DNA from: Streptomyces termitum
GTDB lineage: Bacteria; Actinomycetota; Actinomycetes; Streptomycetales; Streptomycetaceae
Reading direction: 5' to 3'
DNA: 64,000 nt
Assembly (NCBI RefSeq): GCF_014650175.1
Contig: NZ_BMUL01000009.1
Coordinates: forward strand, 248,001-312,000
The notes under the pieces are model-generated. The model ran no database searches and was not told the origin of the DNA. It saw only the letters and a list, made by a program, of their open reading frames with translations. Shown here piece by piece: positions 34,757 through 42,869 of this stretch (position 1 is its first letter; the number at the start of each line of letters is the position of its first letter). Position numbers and translations under genes: made by a program.

Positions 34757-34786
34757 TCCCGGGCGGCCCGCTTCCGGGGCGCAGGA

Positions 34787-34828
34787 GCACAGGGGTGGTG
34801 CGCACCGGGGTGCGCACCACCCCTGTGC
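34787..34828. terminator. Bidirectional hairpin terminator
   Basis: CACAGGGGTGGTGCGCAC at 34788-34805 pairs exactly with 34810-34827 around a CGGG loop; one more G-C pair extends it. It lies between the convergent lipoprotein and ArsR genes. No U-run, as usual in Streptomyces. Confidence 0.8.
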
Positions 34829-34839
34829 CGTTCCCGGTC

Positions 34840-35301
34840 TCAGGGCCGTGCGGCGGCCTCCGGCGCGGGCTCCCCGGCGACGACGGCGGCGGCCCCCGGA
34901 CCCCCCGCCGGACCCGCTGCCCGATCCTCGACGGGCCGCGACGCCTGCCCCGCCACCCGCCCCTCCGCCGACGCGTCGGCCTGCCGCAGTTCCGCGAGCA
35001 GTTCGCTCTGGCCGGCGAGCAGTTCGGTGAGGATGCGCCGGGCCGCCCGCAGGAGGTCCGCCACGTCGCCGCCCGCGAGGGCGTACCGGACGGTGGAACC
35101 CTCGCGGAGGGAGACGACGATGCCCGACCGGCGCAGCACGGCGAGCTGCTGGGAGAGGCTGGACGGCTCGATCGCGATGTCGTCGAGCAGGTCGCGCACC
35201 GGGACGGGCCCGTGCTGGAGGAGTTCCAGGACCCGGATCCGGACGGGATGCCCGAGCATGCGGAAGAACTCCGCCTTGGCCTGGTACAGCGGCACCTGCA
35301 T
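34840..35301 (-). CDS. ArsR/SmtB-family regulator
   Basis: A 153-residue winged-helix repressor: FFRMLGHPVRIRVLELLQHGPVPVRDLLDDIAIEPSSLSQQLAVLRRSGIVVSLREGSTVRYAL at about 12-75. No metal-binding ELCVCDL motif is present, so it is probably not a classical metal sensor. The C-terminal 40 residues are an Ala/Gly/Glu/Pro-rich tail. In other Streptomyces this regulator type is often next to a SulP transporter; none is here. A 9-4-9 dyad about 125 bases upstream is a candidate operator. Confidence 0.88.
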   Translation of the reverse strand: MQVPLYQAKAEFFRMLGHPVRIRVLELLQHGPVPVRDLLDDIAIEPSSLSQQLAVLRRSGIVVSLREGSTVRYALAGGDVADLLRAARRILTELLAGQSELLAELRQADASAEGRVAGQASRPVEDRAAGPAGGPGAAAVVAGEPAPEAAARP

Positions 35302-35424
35302 GCGACAACACTCCCACCCGGATCGCGCGTCGGGGCCGGACCCGCCGGACCGCCGGCCCCCGCACGGCCATTGTCCCGGCTGCCGGACCCCGCCGGCCCG
35401 GAGGTGATCACTTTCAGATGTGAC

Positions 35425-35446
35425 GAGTTGAAGACTTCTTCAACTC
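35425..35446. promoter_or_regulatory. Strong 9-4-9 dyad, candidate ArsR operator
   Basis: GAGTTGAAG at 35425-35433 and CTTCAACTC at 35438-35446 are exact complements around ACTT, in an AT-richer patch between the ArsR and roadblock genes. TTGAA-TTCAA dyads are typical of ArsR-family operators. It could also act as a small hairpin 3' of the roadblock gene. Confidence 0.55.
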
Positions 35447-35481
35447 ATGGACGTGCGGGGCCCCGTTCCGGAAGGAAGGGG

Positions 35482-35856
35482 TCACATCTCCAGTTCCGAC
35501 TCGATGCGCTTCAACTGGTGCCGGGCCATGGCCAGGTTGGCCCGGCCCTTGTCCAGGACTATGTACAGGAAGAGGCCGTTGCCGCCCCGCCCCCTGATCA
35601 GCCGGATGAGGTGGTACTGGCCGCCGAGGGTGATCAGCACGTCCTCGATCTCGTCGTTGATGCCCAGCATCTCCATGGTCCGGATCTTCGCCCGGACCAC
35701 GTCGGTGTTGCCGGCCGCGGCGACGGTCAGGTCGAGGTCCTTGCCCCCGCCCAGCGTTCCGAGCGCCATGCCGCTCGTGTAGTCGACCAGGGCGGCGCCC
35801 ACGGTCCCCTCGATGGAGGTCATCGCCTCTTTCAGCGACGTCTCGACACTCGCCAT
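35482..35856 (-). CDS. Roadblock/LC7-domain protein
   Basis: A 124-residue roadblock protein (SIEGTVGAALVDYTSGMALGTLG, then DLTVAAAGNTDVVRAKIRTM, then DVLITLGGQYHLIRLI). Such proteins act as GTPase partners, and in Streptomyces they are usually encoded in conservons with a sensor kinase, a DUF742 protein and an ATP/GTP-binding protein. None of those is adjacent, so this is an orphan. ATG at 35856 has AAGGGAG about 11 bases upstream. Confidence 0.9.
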   Translation of the reverse strand: MASVETSLKEAMTSIEGTVGAALVDYTSGMALGTLGGGKDLDLTVAAAGNTDVVRAKIRTMEMLGINDEIEDVLITLGGQYHLIRLIRGRGGNGLFLYIVLDKGRANLAMARHQLKRIESELEM

Positions 35857-36114
35857 CTGCACGTGCTCCCTTGCTCTGTGACGGTCCCGGCCCGCTCCGC
35901 GCATATGCCGGGGTGCTGATCGCAGACGCTACCGACTGGGGGACGGGAAAGTGGGCCGGATCGGGTTATCGGCGGGAATCGTCCCCGCGCGCGACCGCGC
36001 CCGGGGACGGCCCCGGACGCGGACCGGCCGGCGTCCGTGGAGGTCACGGACGCCGGCCGGGTGGGACGCCGCCTCACCCCGGAGGGTCAGGCGGTTCGTT
36101 CCGGAGCGCGGTGG

Positions 36115-39100
36115 TCAGAGGCGCTGCCAGAGGGCGGGGACGTTCGGGGGCTCCCAGCCCGGGTAGGCGGTGTGGCCCTGGATGCACCGGTAGCGCACCC
36201 CGTCGTAGGTCACCACGTCACCGGCGGCGTAGGTGCCGCCGAGCCGCCAGGTGGTCTCGCCGCCGCCGTCGCCCGGGACGGTGAGGGTGTAGGTGGTCTG
36301 GTGGCTGACCTCACCCGCAGCGGCCAGGGTGAGGGTGTACGTCCCCGGGGCGGTGCCCGCGGCGACCTGGACCGTGGCGGTCGAGGACTGGCCGGAGGTG
36401 ACCGAGGAGGGGCTGAAGGAGACGGTCACACCGGACGGCTGGCCGGTGGCGGAGAGCTGGAGGCCCTGGGCGTTGCCGCTGGTGGTGGCCGTCGTCACGG
36501 TGACCGTGGCGGACGAGCCGGGGGCGACGGTGCCGGCCGACGGCGAGGCGTTGATCGAGAAGTCGTTGCCCGGCGTCGAGGTCTCGCCGACCGCGGTCTT
36601 CCAGATCGTGTACGCGATGCCGTCCGCGCTGCGGTCGAGGGCCGTGGCGTTGATGTTGGCCGTCGTGTCGCAGGCGGAGTGGTAGCAGGGGTCGTACGCC
36701 CGGCCGGCCGTGCCGCCCCACTTGGCGGCCTCGGAGGAGGACTTGACCGCCGAGGCGCCGGTGGCGTAGCCCGAGGTGGGGATGCCGACCTGCTGGAAGG
36801 AGTAGTCGTCCGAGCGGCCCTGGCCCTCGACGTTCTCCTGCGGGGCGAGGCCGAGCGAGTCCCAGTACGCCTTCATGGGAGCGGAGGCGGACGAGTTGAG
36901 GTTGTTGATGAAGTAGCCGCCGTTGACGGAGCCGACCATGTCGAAGTTGTAGTACGCCTTGATCCGCGCCCGCTCGGTGGAGGGGAGGGAACGGGCGTAG
37001 AAGTCGGAGCCGTTGAGGCCCTGCTCCTCGTCGGTCCACCAGGCGAAGCGGACCCGGTTCTTCATGGTCGGGTCGGTCTTCGCGAGGGTGAGCGCGGCCT
37101 CCAGGAGCGCGGCGGAGCCGGAGCCGTTGTCGTTGATGCCCGCGCCGGCGGAGACGCCGTCGAGGTGCGCGCCGAACATGTAGACGCTGGCCGCGTCGCC
37201 CTTGGGCCACTCGGCGATCAGGTTGTTGCCCGCGCCGGCGGTGCAGCCGGAGGTGCAGGTCTGCTCGGTGACGGTGAAGCCGGCGGCCTGGAGCTTGCCC
37301 TTCACGTAGGCGACCGAGGCGCGGTAGCCGGCCGAGGTCGAGCGGCGGTTGCCGCCGTTCTGCGCGGCGATGGTGGAGAGCTGGGACAGGTGCGCCTGGA
37401 CGGCGGCCACGTCGACGTTGGGCGGCGTGGTCGGGGTGCCGCCGCCGCCGACCCGCAGGGTGTACTGCGCGGTGTGGCTGACGGCGCCGCTCCGGCCGGT
37501 GACGGTGATCGGGTAGGTGCCCGCCGCGGTGCCGGAGGTGGTGGCGACGGTCATCGTGGCGGCGGAGCCGGACGTGACGGTGGCCGGGCTGAAGGAGACG
37601 GTCGCACCGGCGGGGGCGCCGGAGGCGGTCAGCGCCACCTGCTGGGAACCGCCCGCGACGGTCGTGGTGTTGACCGTGGCGGTGGCGGAGGAGCCCGCCT
37701 GGACGTCACCGGAAACGGGGGCGAGCGCCAGGGAGAAGTCGGCCGGCTGCGAGGAACAGCTCGGGTCGCCGGTCTGCGCAGGCACGCTGATGGCGTCCCA
37801 GGCGGCCTTCGTGGCGGCGAAGAGGCCACAGCTCGGGTCGAGGTTCTTCGCCGAGGTCAGGGTGGCGGTCCGGTACCGCTTGTAGGTCATGCCGCTGGTC
37901 TTCAGCAGCATGCCGCCGTAGAAGATCTTGCCGGCGTTCTGGATGCCGACGCCGGTGACGGTGGAGTTGTTGCAGGTGGAGCTGGACGGCTTGCCGCCGC
38001 CCGGGTTGGAGCCCTCCGCCAGCAGGTAGAACCAGTGGTTGAGCGGGCCGGCGGCGGCGTGCTCCTCGGTGTTCGGTATCGAGGCCGAGTAGCAGGCCGG
38101 GTCGCCGAGGGCGGCCGGGTTGTACATGTTGCGGATCGGGCCGCGGCCCTGGAGGTTGATCATCTCGCCGACGGTGTAGTCGGGAGTGTCGAACGGCGCG
38201 GGCTGGTCGGCGTACGCCTCGGTGAGGGCGCCCATGATGTCGCCGGTGGCCTCGCCGAGACCGCTCTCGTGGTTGGCGCCGCCCGGCGTGTTGGAGTCCA
38301 GGCCGTGGCCGTACTCGTGGGCGACGACGTCCATGCCCGCGATCCACTTGTTCGCGGTGTTGCGGCCGATGGTGACGGTGGAGCCGTCCCAGTAGGCGTT
38401 GAGCTCGTTGAGGCCCACGCGGGTCGGCCAGCTGCCGCCGTTGCCGTTGTGCCCGTTGCGGCCGAGCCAGTTCTTCAGCATGTCCGACTGCTTCTGCGCG
38501 GCGTACATGACGTCGACGCAGCCGGTCTCGCGGCTGGTGGCGTTGCCGGTGCCCCAGTCGTCGGTGGCCTTGGTGAACAGGCCGCCGTTGTAGTCGGAGC
38601 ACTGGAGGCCGGGGCGGGTGGTGTCGCGGAGCACGTACTGGCTGCCCGAGCGCGAGGTGTCGATGGTGAGCGGGCTGGGCCCGTTCCACTCGCTGCGGCC
38701 GGTGCCGGCGCGGACGTCGTCGTACGAGTCGACGACCTTCCCGGTGACCGCGTCGACGAAGACGTGCAGCTTGCTGGGGGCGCCGGCGGAGGTGGTGCCG
38801 GTCAGCACGGTCTCCCAGGCGAGGGTCGCCTGCTCGTCCTTGACGCGGACGACGAGACGGGCCGGGTCGTTCTTCTGCACCTTCGCCAGCCGCCCGCGGC
38901 TGGTCCGGACGGCACGGTCGGCCGGGACCTTGGCGGTGGTGGCGACGGAGACCGGGGTCTCGGAGGCGGAGTGGACCGAGCGGACCCGGCCCTGGCCGTC
39001 GGCGAGGACGACCGCGTCGCCGCCCACGACGGGCAGGCCGCGGTAGGTGCGCTCGTACGCGACCGAGTACAGGCCGCCGGCCCAGGGGATGACCTGGTGG

Positions 39101-39312
39101 CGGTCGTACTGCTCGTCGGGGCCCTTGGCGAGGGCGTCGAGGCCGTTCAGGGCCGCCAGGTCGGCGGCGGCGACCGCCTTCGCGGCGGAGGGCTGCGGGG
39201 TGCTGGTGGGGGGTGCGGTGACCGGCGCGGCCGTGGCGGCCGTGAGCGGCACCACCACTCCGAGCGTCACGGCCAGGGAGACCCCGGCCACCGCCATCTT
39301 TCTCAGCATCAT
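36115..39312 (-). CDS. Secreted M4 + M28 double metalloprotease with chitin-binding-like domain
   Basis: A 1065-residue secreted protein. Order: signal peptide (1-29); FTP/PepSY-type propeptide (about 45-200); M4 thermolysin-like domain with HEYGH at 332-336 and third ligand Glu354 (GLGEATGD); an Ig-like domain (about 525-622); an M28 aminopeptidase domain (about 630-912) with His716, Asp728, Glu762/Glu763, Asp791 and His878 as zinc/catalytic residues; a second Ig-like domain nearly repeating the first (about 915-1012); and a C-terminal CBM5/12-like module rich in aromatic residues (YRCIQGHTAYPGWEPPNVPALW). Both catalytic sets look intact. AAGGAG is best spaced for the second ATG (39309). Endo- and exopeptidase in one chain is unusual. 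Confidence 0.92.
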   Translation of the reverse strand: MMLRKMAVAGVSLAVTLGVVVPLTAATAAPVTAPPTSTPQPSAAKAVAAADLAALNGLDALAKGPDEQYDRHQVIPWAGGLYSVAYERTYRGLPVVGGDAVVLADGQGRVRSVHSASETPVSVATTAKVPADRAVRTSRGRLAKVQKNDPARLVVRVKDEQATLAWETVLTGTTSAGAPSKLHVFVDAVTGKVVDSYDDVRAGTGRSEWNGPSPLTIDTSRSGSQYVLRDTTRPGLQCSDYNGGLFTKATDDWGTGNATSRETGCVDVMYAAQKQSDMLKNWLGRNGHNGNGGSWPTRVGLNELNAYWDGSTVTIGRNTANKWIAGMDVVAHEYGHGLDSNTPGGANHESGLGEATGDIMGALTEAYADQPAPFDTPDYTVGEMINLQGRGPIRNMYNPAALGDPACYSASIPNTEEHAAAGPLNHWFYLLAEGSNPGGGKPSSSTCNNSTVTGVGIQNAGKIFYGGMLLKTSGMTYKRYRTATLTSAKNLDPSCGLFAATKAAWDAISVPAQTGDPSCSSQPADFSLALAPVSGDVQAGSSATATVNTTTVAGGSQQVALTASGAPAGATVSFSPATVTSGSAATMTVATTSGTAAGTYPITVTGRSGAVSHTAQYTLRVGGGGTPTTPPNVDVAAVQAHLSQLSTIAAQNGGNRRSTSAGYRASVAYVKGKLQAAGFTVTEQTCTSGCTAGAGNNLIAEWPKGDAASVYMFGAHLDGVSAGAGINDNGSGSAALLEAALTLAKTDPTMKNRVRFAWWTDEEQGLNGSDFYARSLPSTERARIKAYYNFDMVGSVNGGYFINNLNSSASAPMKAYWDSLGLAPQENVEGQGRSDDYSFQQVGIPTSGYATGASAVKSSSEAAKWGGTAGRAYDPCYHSACDTTANINATALDRSADGIAYTIWKTAVGETSTPGNDFSINASPSAGTVAPGSSATVTVTTATTSGNAQGLQLSATGQPSGVTVSFSPSSVTSGQSSTATVQVAAGTAPGTYTLTLAAAGEVSHQTTYTLTVPGDGGGETTWRLGGTYAAGDVVTYDGVRYRCIQGHTAYPGWEPPNVPALWQRL

Positions 39313-39467
39313 GGCTCCTTGTGAGAGGTGATGAAGCGGCCCGATCGCTGTCGTGGCTATGACAATCAGCGGTTCGCGTACGAGTGGCTCCTTCGGGGAA
39401 CCACCGGTACGCCCGACGTGATCCTGTCGCCGGGCCGCCCGCACCCTCACATCCGCCCGTGCCGGGG

Positions 39468-40937
39468 TCAACGCGTCCGGACGCCCCGGGCCCGGCTGGC
39501 AAATTCCGGCAAGCCGCGCACCGTGCTCCGGACGCCCAGATCGAGCAACCGGGAGCGGTAGTCGGCGACTTCGGGGACCTTGCCCCAGTCGCGGGCCAGC
39601 CGGGCGTGCAGCCCGTCCAGCTCGGCGCGGACCAGCAGCTCGTCGGTGGCCGCCGCCTCGCGGAGCACCGGGGCGGCCAGCGTGACCGCCGCCTCGGGGG
39701 CCCCGGCGCAGGCCCAGCCGTCCGCGAGCCGCAGGGTGAGCAGCAGGTGGGTGTCGCGCATGAGCGGCGAGAGCTGTGCCCGGGAGCGGGCGACGGCCTC
39801 GATCGCCCGCCGTGCCGTCGTACGGTCCCCGGTCGCCGCCGCGAGGTCGCGCAGCGCCCCGCCGATGGCCGATTCCACCCGCATCTCGCCCTCGGCGCCG
39901 GTCAGCCAGGGGGCCTCCAGGCCGTCGTCGCGGCCCAGCCGGGCGAAGACGCGCCGGGCGGCGGAGATGTGCCGCCGGCACTCGGCCGCGTCGTGCCGCA
40001 GCGCGTGCCCCCGGGCCTGGTAGAGGTGGGAGAGGGTGGTGATCCAGCGCCGCCGGGTGTCCACCGCGCCGATGGCCTCCGCGTACCCGAGCGTCGAGCC
40101 GGCGTCGTCGTCGAGCCGGACCAGGGCGCAGATGTCGCTGAGGAGGGTGGCGCGGGCGGGCACGTCGTGGACGGCGTCCGCCCAGCGCAGCCCGTGGCCG
40201 AACCACGCCATGCCGACGCTGCTCTGGCCGCGCCGCATCCGCAGCCGCCCCGCGACCTGGGCGTACTGCGCGGCGATCCGCAGCTGCCCGTAGGGCGGGC
40301 GTCCGGCGGCGTGCACGGCGTCGGCCCAGCGGACCACCCCGCGCAGCAGCCGTTCGGTGGTGGCCGTGCCGTCCAGGGCGGTCAGGTGCAGCGAGCCCCG
40401 GATCACGCAGGCCAGGAAGGCGGTGAGCGCGTGCAGCACCTCCGGTTCCGCGGCGGTCAGTTCGTCGAAGCGGGGGGATGGGGCGGTGAGCCCCGCCAGC
40501 AGGGCGGGCGCCGCCGCCGGGTCGGGGGTGGCGCAGCCCGCGCTGCCGTGCAGCGGGCAGACCAGTCCCTCGGCGGGCAGCGCGGCGGGCCACGGCATGC
40601 CGTCCCAGTCGGCGTGGGCGTCCTCGGCGGCGGCCTCGCCGGGCGGCACGCTGAACAGGCCGGGTTCGGCCGGAATCCGGCGCGTCTCGTGGACCGGCCC
40701 GCGCGGCGCGGCGGCGAGCGCGGTCAGTTCGCCGGCGGTGCCGAGCGCCGTGTCGAGCTGCTGGACGAGCCCGGGGGAGGGCTCGCGCAGCCCCGCCTCC
40801 AGCCGGCTGATCTGGCTGTGGTGGTACCCGACGATCACGCCGAGCTGGCTCTGGGTGAGCCCGGACCGCCTGCGCCAGGAGCGCAGTCCGCGCCCGAACT
40901 CCGCCCAGGGTTCCCCGGACCGTGCTGAATCGCTCAT
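39468..40937 (-). CDS. XRE-family HTH regulator with helical C-terminal domain
   Basis: A 489-residue protein. Residues about 12-66 are an XRE HTH (FGRGLRSWRRRSGLTQSQLGVIVGYHHSQISRLEAGLREPS). The remaining 420 residues form a long helical region resembling the TPR-like domain of many Streptomyces regulators. A short segment near residue 125 (LVCPLHGSAGC) has two Cys and a His and might bind metal. Divergent from the LPMO gene across a 450-base gap that holds two DasR-like sites. Confidence 0.88.
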   Translation of the reverse strand: MSDSARSGEPWAEFGRGLRSWRRRSGLTQSQLGVIVGYHHSQISRLEAGLREPSPGLVQQLDTALGTAGELTALAAAPRGPVHETRRIPAEPGLFSVPPGEAAAEDAHADWDGMPWPAALPAEGLVCPLHGSAGCATPDPAAAPALLAGLTAPSPRFDELTAAEPEVLHALTAFLACVIRGSLHLTALDGTATTERLLRGVVRWADAVHAAGRPPYGQLRIAAQYAQVAGRLRMRRGQSSVGMAWFGHGLRWADAVHDVPARATLLSDICALVRLDDDAGSTLGYAEAIGAVDTRRRWITTLSHLYQARGHALRHDAAECRRHISAARRVFARLGRDDGLEAPWLTGAEGEMRVESAIGGALRDLAAATGDRTTARRAIEAVARSRAQLSPLMRDTHLLLTLRLADGWACAGAPEAAVTLAAPVLREAAATDELLVRAELDGLHARLARDWGKVPEVADYRSRLLDLGVRSTVRGLPEFASRARGVRTR

Positions 40938-41060
40938 GGACCCTCCCGGCGGAGGCTTCCGCCTCCCGCAGCCTGTCGCCGGACTTCGCCCCGGACTGCC
41001 CGTCAGGACAGGGCAGGGGGCGTGGCCCTGTCAATCCACGTGGCCGGATTTTCGCCATAT

Positions 41061-41072
41061 TGGTCTGAACCA
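41061..41072. promoter_or_regulatory. Second DasR-like site
   Basis: TGGTCTGAACCA matches the DasR element core TGGTCTAGACCA at 10 of 12 positions. It lies 124 bases upstream of the XRE gene start and 111 bases from the first site. Confidence 0.45.
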
Positions 41073-41171
41073 TGGGAAGTTGGTGGGTGGAGGCGCGAGG
41101 GTGGGCCCGGTGTGCGAGCGGTTTGCCAGGTGGCGTTGTCCAACCCCTTGACCGGATCCGGCGGGTCGCTA

Positions 41172-41183
41172 AGGTCTAGACCT
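41172..41183. promoter_or_regulatory. DasR-responsive element (dre) before the LPMO gene
   Basis: AGGTCTAGACCT is a perfect palindrome matching the central GGTCTAGACC of the Streptomyces DasR element (consensus about ACTGGTCTAGACCACT). It overlaps the proposed -10 box. DasR is the GntR-family repressor that responds to GlcNAc/GlcN phosphates and controls chitinases and other chitin-active genes, so control of this LPMO is expected. Confidence 0.82.
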
Positions 41184-41387
41184 AAGAGGGTGTGGTGCCC
41201 GGCCGGTTCGCCGGCCGGGTCCGGCAGGCGCGTGGGCAACGGTGCCCGTTCGCGGAGTCGGGGCACCTCTGCCGCGTGAGCGGTCCGGCGTCGCCACGGC
41301 GTCGATCCCCTTCCGTCATCGCGGCCGCCGGGGTGGAGGGACGACATCCCGGCGGACCGACGGACGACCCCCACAGGGAGCTATGTC

Positions 41388-42101
41388 ATGAGCATGAAGA
41401 AGCGAACGGCCGTCGTCGTCGGGGCCCTGGCCGCCCCCGTCCTGGCCCTCACCCTGCCGGCCACCACGGCCAGCGCGCACGGATGGGTCACCTCCCCGGC
41501 CAGCCGACAGGACCAGTGCGCCTCGGGCACGGTCTCCTGCGGCCAGGTCAAGTACGAGCCCCAGAGCGTCGAGGGCCCCAAGGGCCTGCGCAGCTGTAGC
41601 GGCGGCAACGCCGCGTTCGCGGAGCTCGACGACGACAGCAAGCCCTGGGTCGCCACCCCCGTCGGCTCCACGTACACCTTCAACTGGCACCACACGGCCC
41701 GCCACGCCACCTCCTCCTGGCAGTACTTCGTCGGCGACCGCCTGATCGCCCAGTTCGACGGCAAGGGCGCCCAGCCGCCCGCCGACGTCAGCCAGACGGT
41801 CGACTTCGGCGGACTCACCGGCCGCCAGAAGGTCCTGGCCGTCTGGAACGTCTCCGACACCGGCAACGCCTTCTACTCCTGCATCGACGTCAACATCGGC
41901 GGCACGGGCGGCGGCGGAGGAGGCCAGCAGCCCGGCGGCTGCACCGCGGCCGCCTGGGACCCGACCCGCGTCTACAACGGCGGCGACACCGCCTCCTACA
42001 ACGGCCACAACTGGCGGGCCAAGTGGTGGGTGAGCGGCGACAAGCCCGGCACCACCGGCGAGTGGGGCGTCTGGGAGGACCTCGGCGTCTGCCCGAGCTG
42101 A
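41388..42101 (+). CDS. AA10 lytic polysaccharide monooxygenase with CBM5/12
   Basis: A 237-residue secreted copper enzyme. Signal peptide 1-30 ends in ATTASA, placing His31 at the mature N-terminus as the first ligand of the copper histidine brace. His106 in HHTARHATSSWQYF is the second, and Phe162 in NAFYSCIDV fits the axial position. A Gly-rich linker (172-184) leads to a CBM5/12 chitin-binding module (AAWDPTRVYNGGDTASYNG, then WRAKWW and GVWEDLG). It cleaves chitin, or possibly cellulose, oxidatively. GGGAG precedes the ATG. The DasR-like site upstream argues for chitin. Confidence 0.95.
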   Translation: MSMKKRTAVVVGALAAPVLALTLPATTASAHGWVTSPASRQDQCASGTVSCGQVKYEPQSVEGPKGLRSCSGGNAAFAELDDDSKPWVATPVGSTYTFNWHHTARHATSSWQYFVGDRLIAQFDGKGAQPPADVSQTVDFGGLTGRQKVLAVWNVSDTGNAFYSCIDVNIGGTGGGGGGQQPGGCTAAAWDPTRVYNGGDTASYNGHNWRAKWWVSGDKPGTTGEWGVWEDLGVCPS

Positions 42102-42228
42102 CCCCCTGACCGGGACCGGCGCCCGTGCGGGCGGCCGCCGGCCCCCGGAGGGCGGGGAGGGGCCCCTCCGTCGACCCCTCCCCACCCGGTCCCGCACGGC
42201 CCCGGCCCCCACCCGGAGCCGTACGGGG

Positions 42229-42825
42229 TCAGTCCCGTCCCGCGCGGAAGGCGTACGGGGCGACCAGCAGGCCCACTTCCTCGATCAGGCGCTCGCGCGG
42301 GACGGCGGGCCGGTCCAGGATCCACCGCACGCTGAGCGCCTCCATCACCGAGACCAGCACCCACGCCCGGGTGGCCGCGTCCGCGCCCCGCGGCGCCCGC
42401 CCCGCCAGGTACGCGGCGACCAGGTCCTGGACGCGCCGCCGCAGGTGGTGCGCGTGGCCCTCGTGGAAACTCGGCGGCACCTCCTCGACCACGACGCGAA
42501 GCAGTCGCGAGTCCTGCTCCAGCGCCGACAGCAGCGCCTCGGCGACATGGGGGACCAGCTCCTCCGGCGGCTCGGCCAGCCGGTCGGCCAGCGAGGCCGC
42601 CACCCGGTCCCCGGCCTCCGCCCAGAACCGCTCCATCAGCACGCCGAGCAGCTCGTCCTTGTCGCGGAAGTACTGGTAGAGGGAGCCGGGGCTGATGCCT
42701 GCGGCCGTCGCCACCCGGGTCGTCGCGAACCGCGCGTACCCGTCCCGGGCCAGGACCGCGCGCCCCGCGTCCACGATCCGCTCGACCATCTCCCGCGACC
42801 GCTCCTGACGGGGCGTCCTCCGCAT
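42229..42825 (-). CDS. TetR/AcrR-family transcriptional regulator
   Basis: A 198-residue TetR regulator: RTPRQERSREMVERIVDAGRAVLARDGYARFATTRVATAAGISPGSLYQYFRDKDELLGVLME forms the HTH at 3-60, followed by a helical effector domain. The N-terminus is very basic. Divergent from the MpaB-type oxygenase gene and separated from it by only 44 bases holding an 8-4-8 dyad. Confidence 0.92.
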   Translation of the reverse strand: MRRTPRQERSREMVERIVDAGRAVLARDGYARFATTRVATAAGISPGSLYQYFRDKDELLGVLMERFWAEAGDRVAASLADRLAEPPEELVPHVAEALLSALEQDSRLLRVVVEEVPPSFHEGHAHHLRRRVQDLVAAYLAGRAPRGADAATRAWVLVSVMEALSVRWILDRPAVPRERLIEEVGLLVAPYAFRAGRD

Positions 42826-42832
42826 ACGCGAA

Positions 42833-42862
42833 TTGTATGCGAATAATCATTCGCATTAGAAC
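42833..42862 (+). promoter_or_regulatory. Promoter and TetR operator of the MpaB-type gene
   Basis: TTGTAT at 42833-42838 and TAGAAC at 42857-42862 are 18 bases apart; the -10 lies 7 bases before the ATG, implying a leaderless mRNA. ATGCGAAT (42837-42844) and ATTCGCAT (42849-42856) form a perfect 8-4-8 dyad filling the spacer, the classic repressor position. Further TTCGCATG and ATACGCGAA half-sites flank it. Confidence 0.65.
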
Positions 42863-42869
42863 GGTTCGC

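Larger units (their letters stand above)
40938..41387. other. 450-base intergenic region between XRE regulator and LPMO
   Basis: No gene is supported here. The region holds two DasR-like palindromes and a probable LPMO promoter: TTGACC at 41148-41153 and TAAGGT at 41170-41175 with 16 bases between, the -10 overlapping the stronger DasR-like site. The 200-base untranslated leader implied for the LPMO mRNA is long. Confidence 0.6.
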
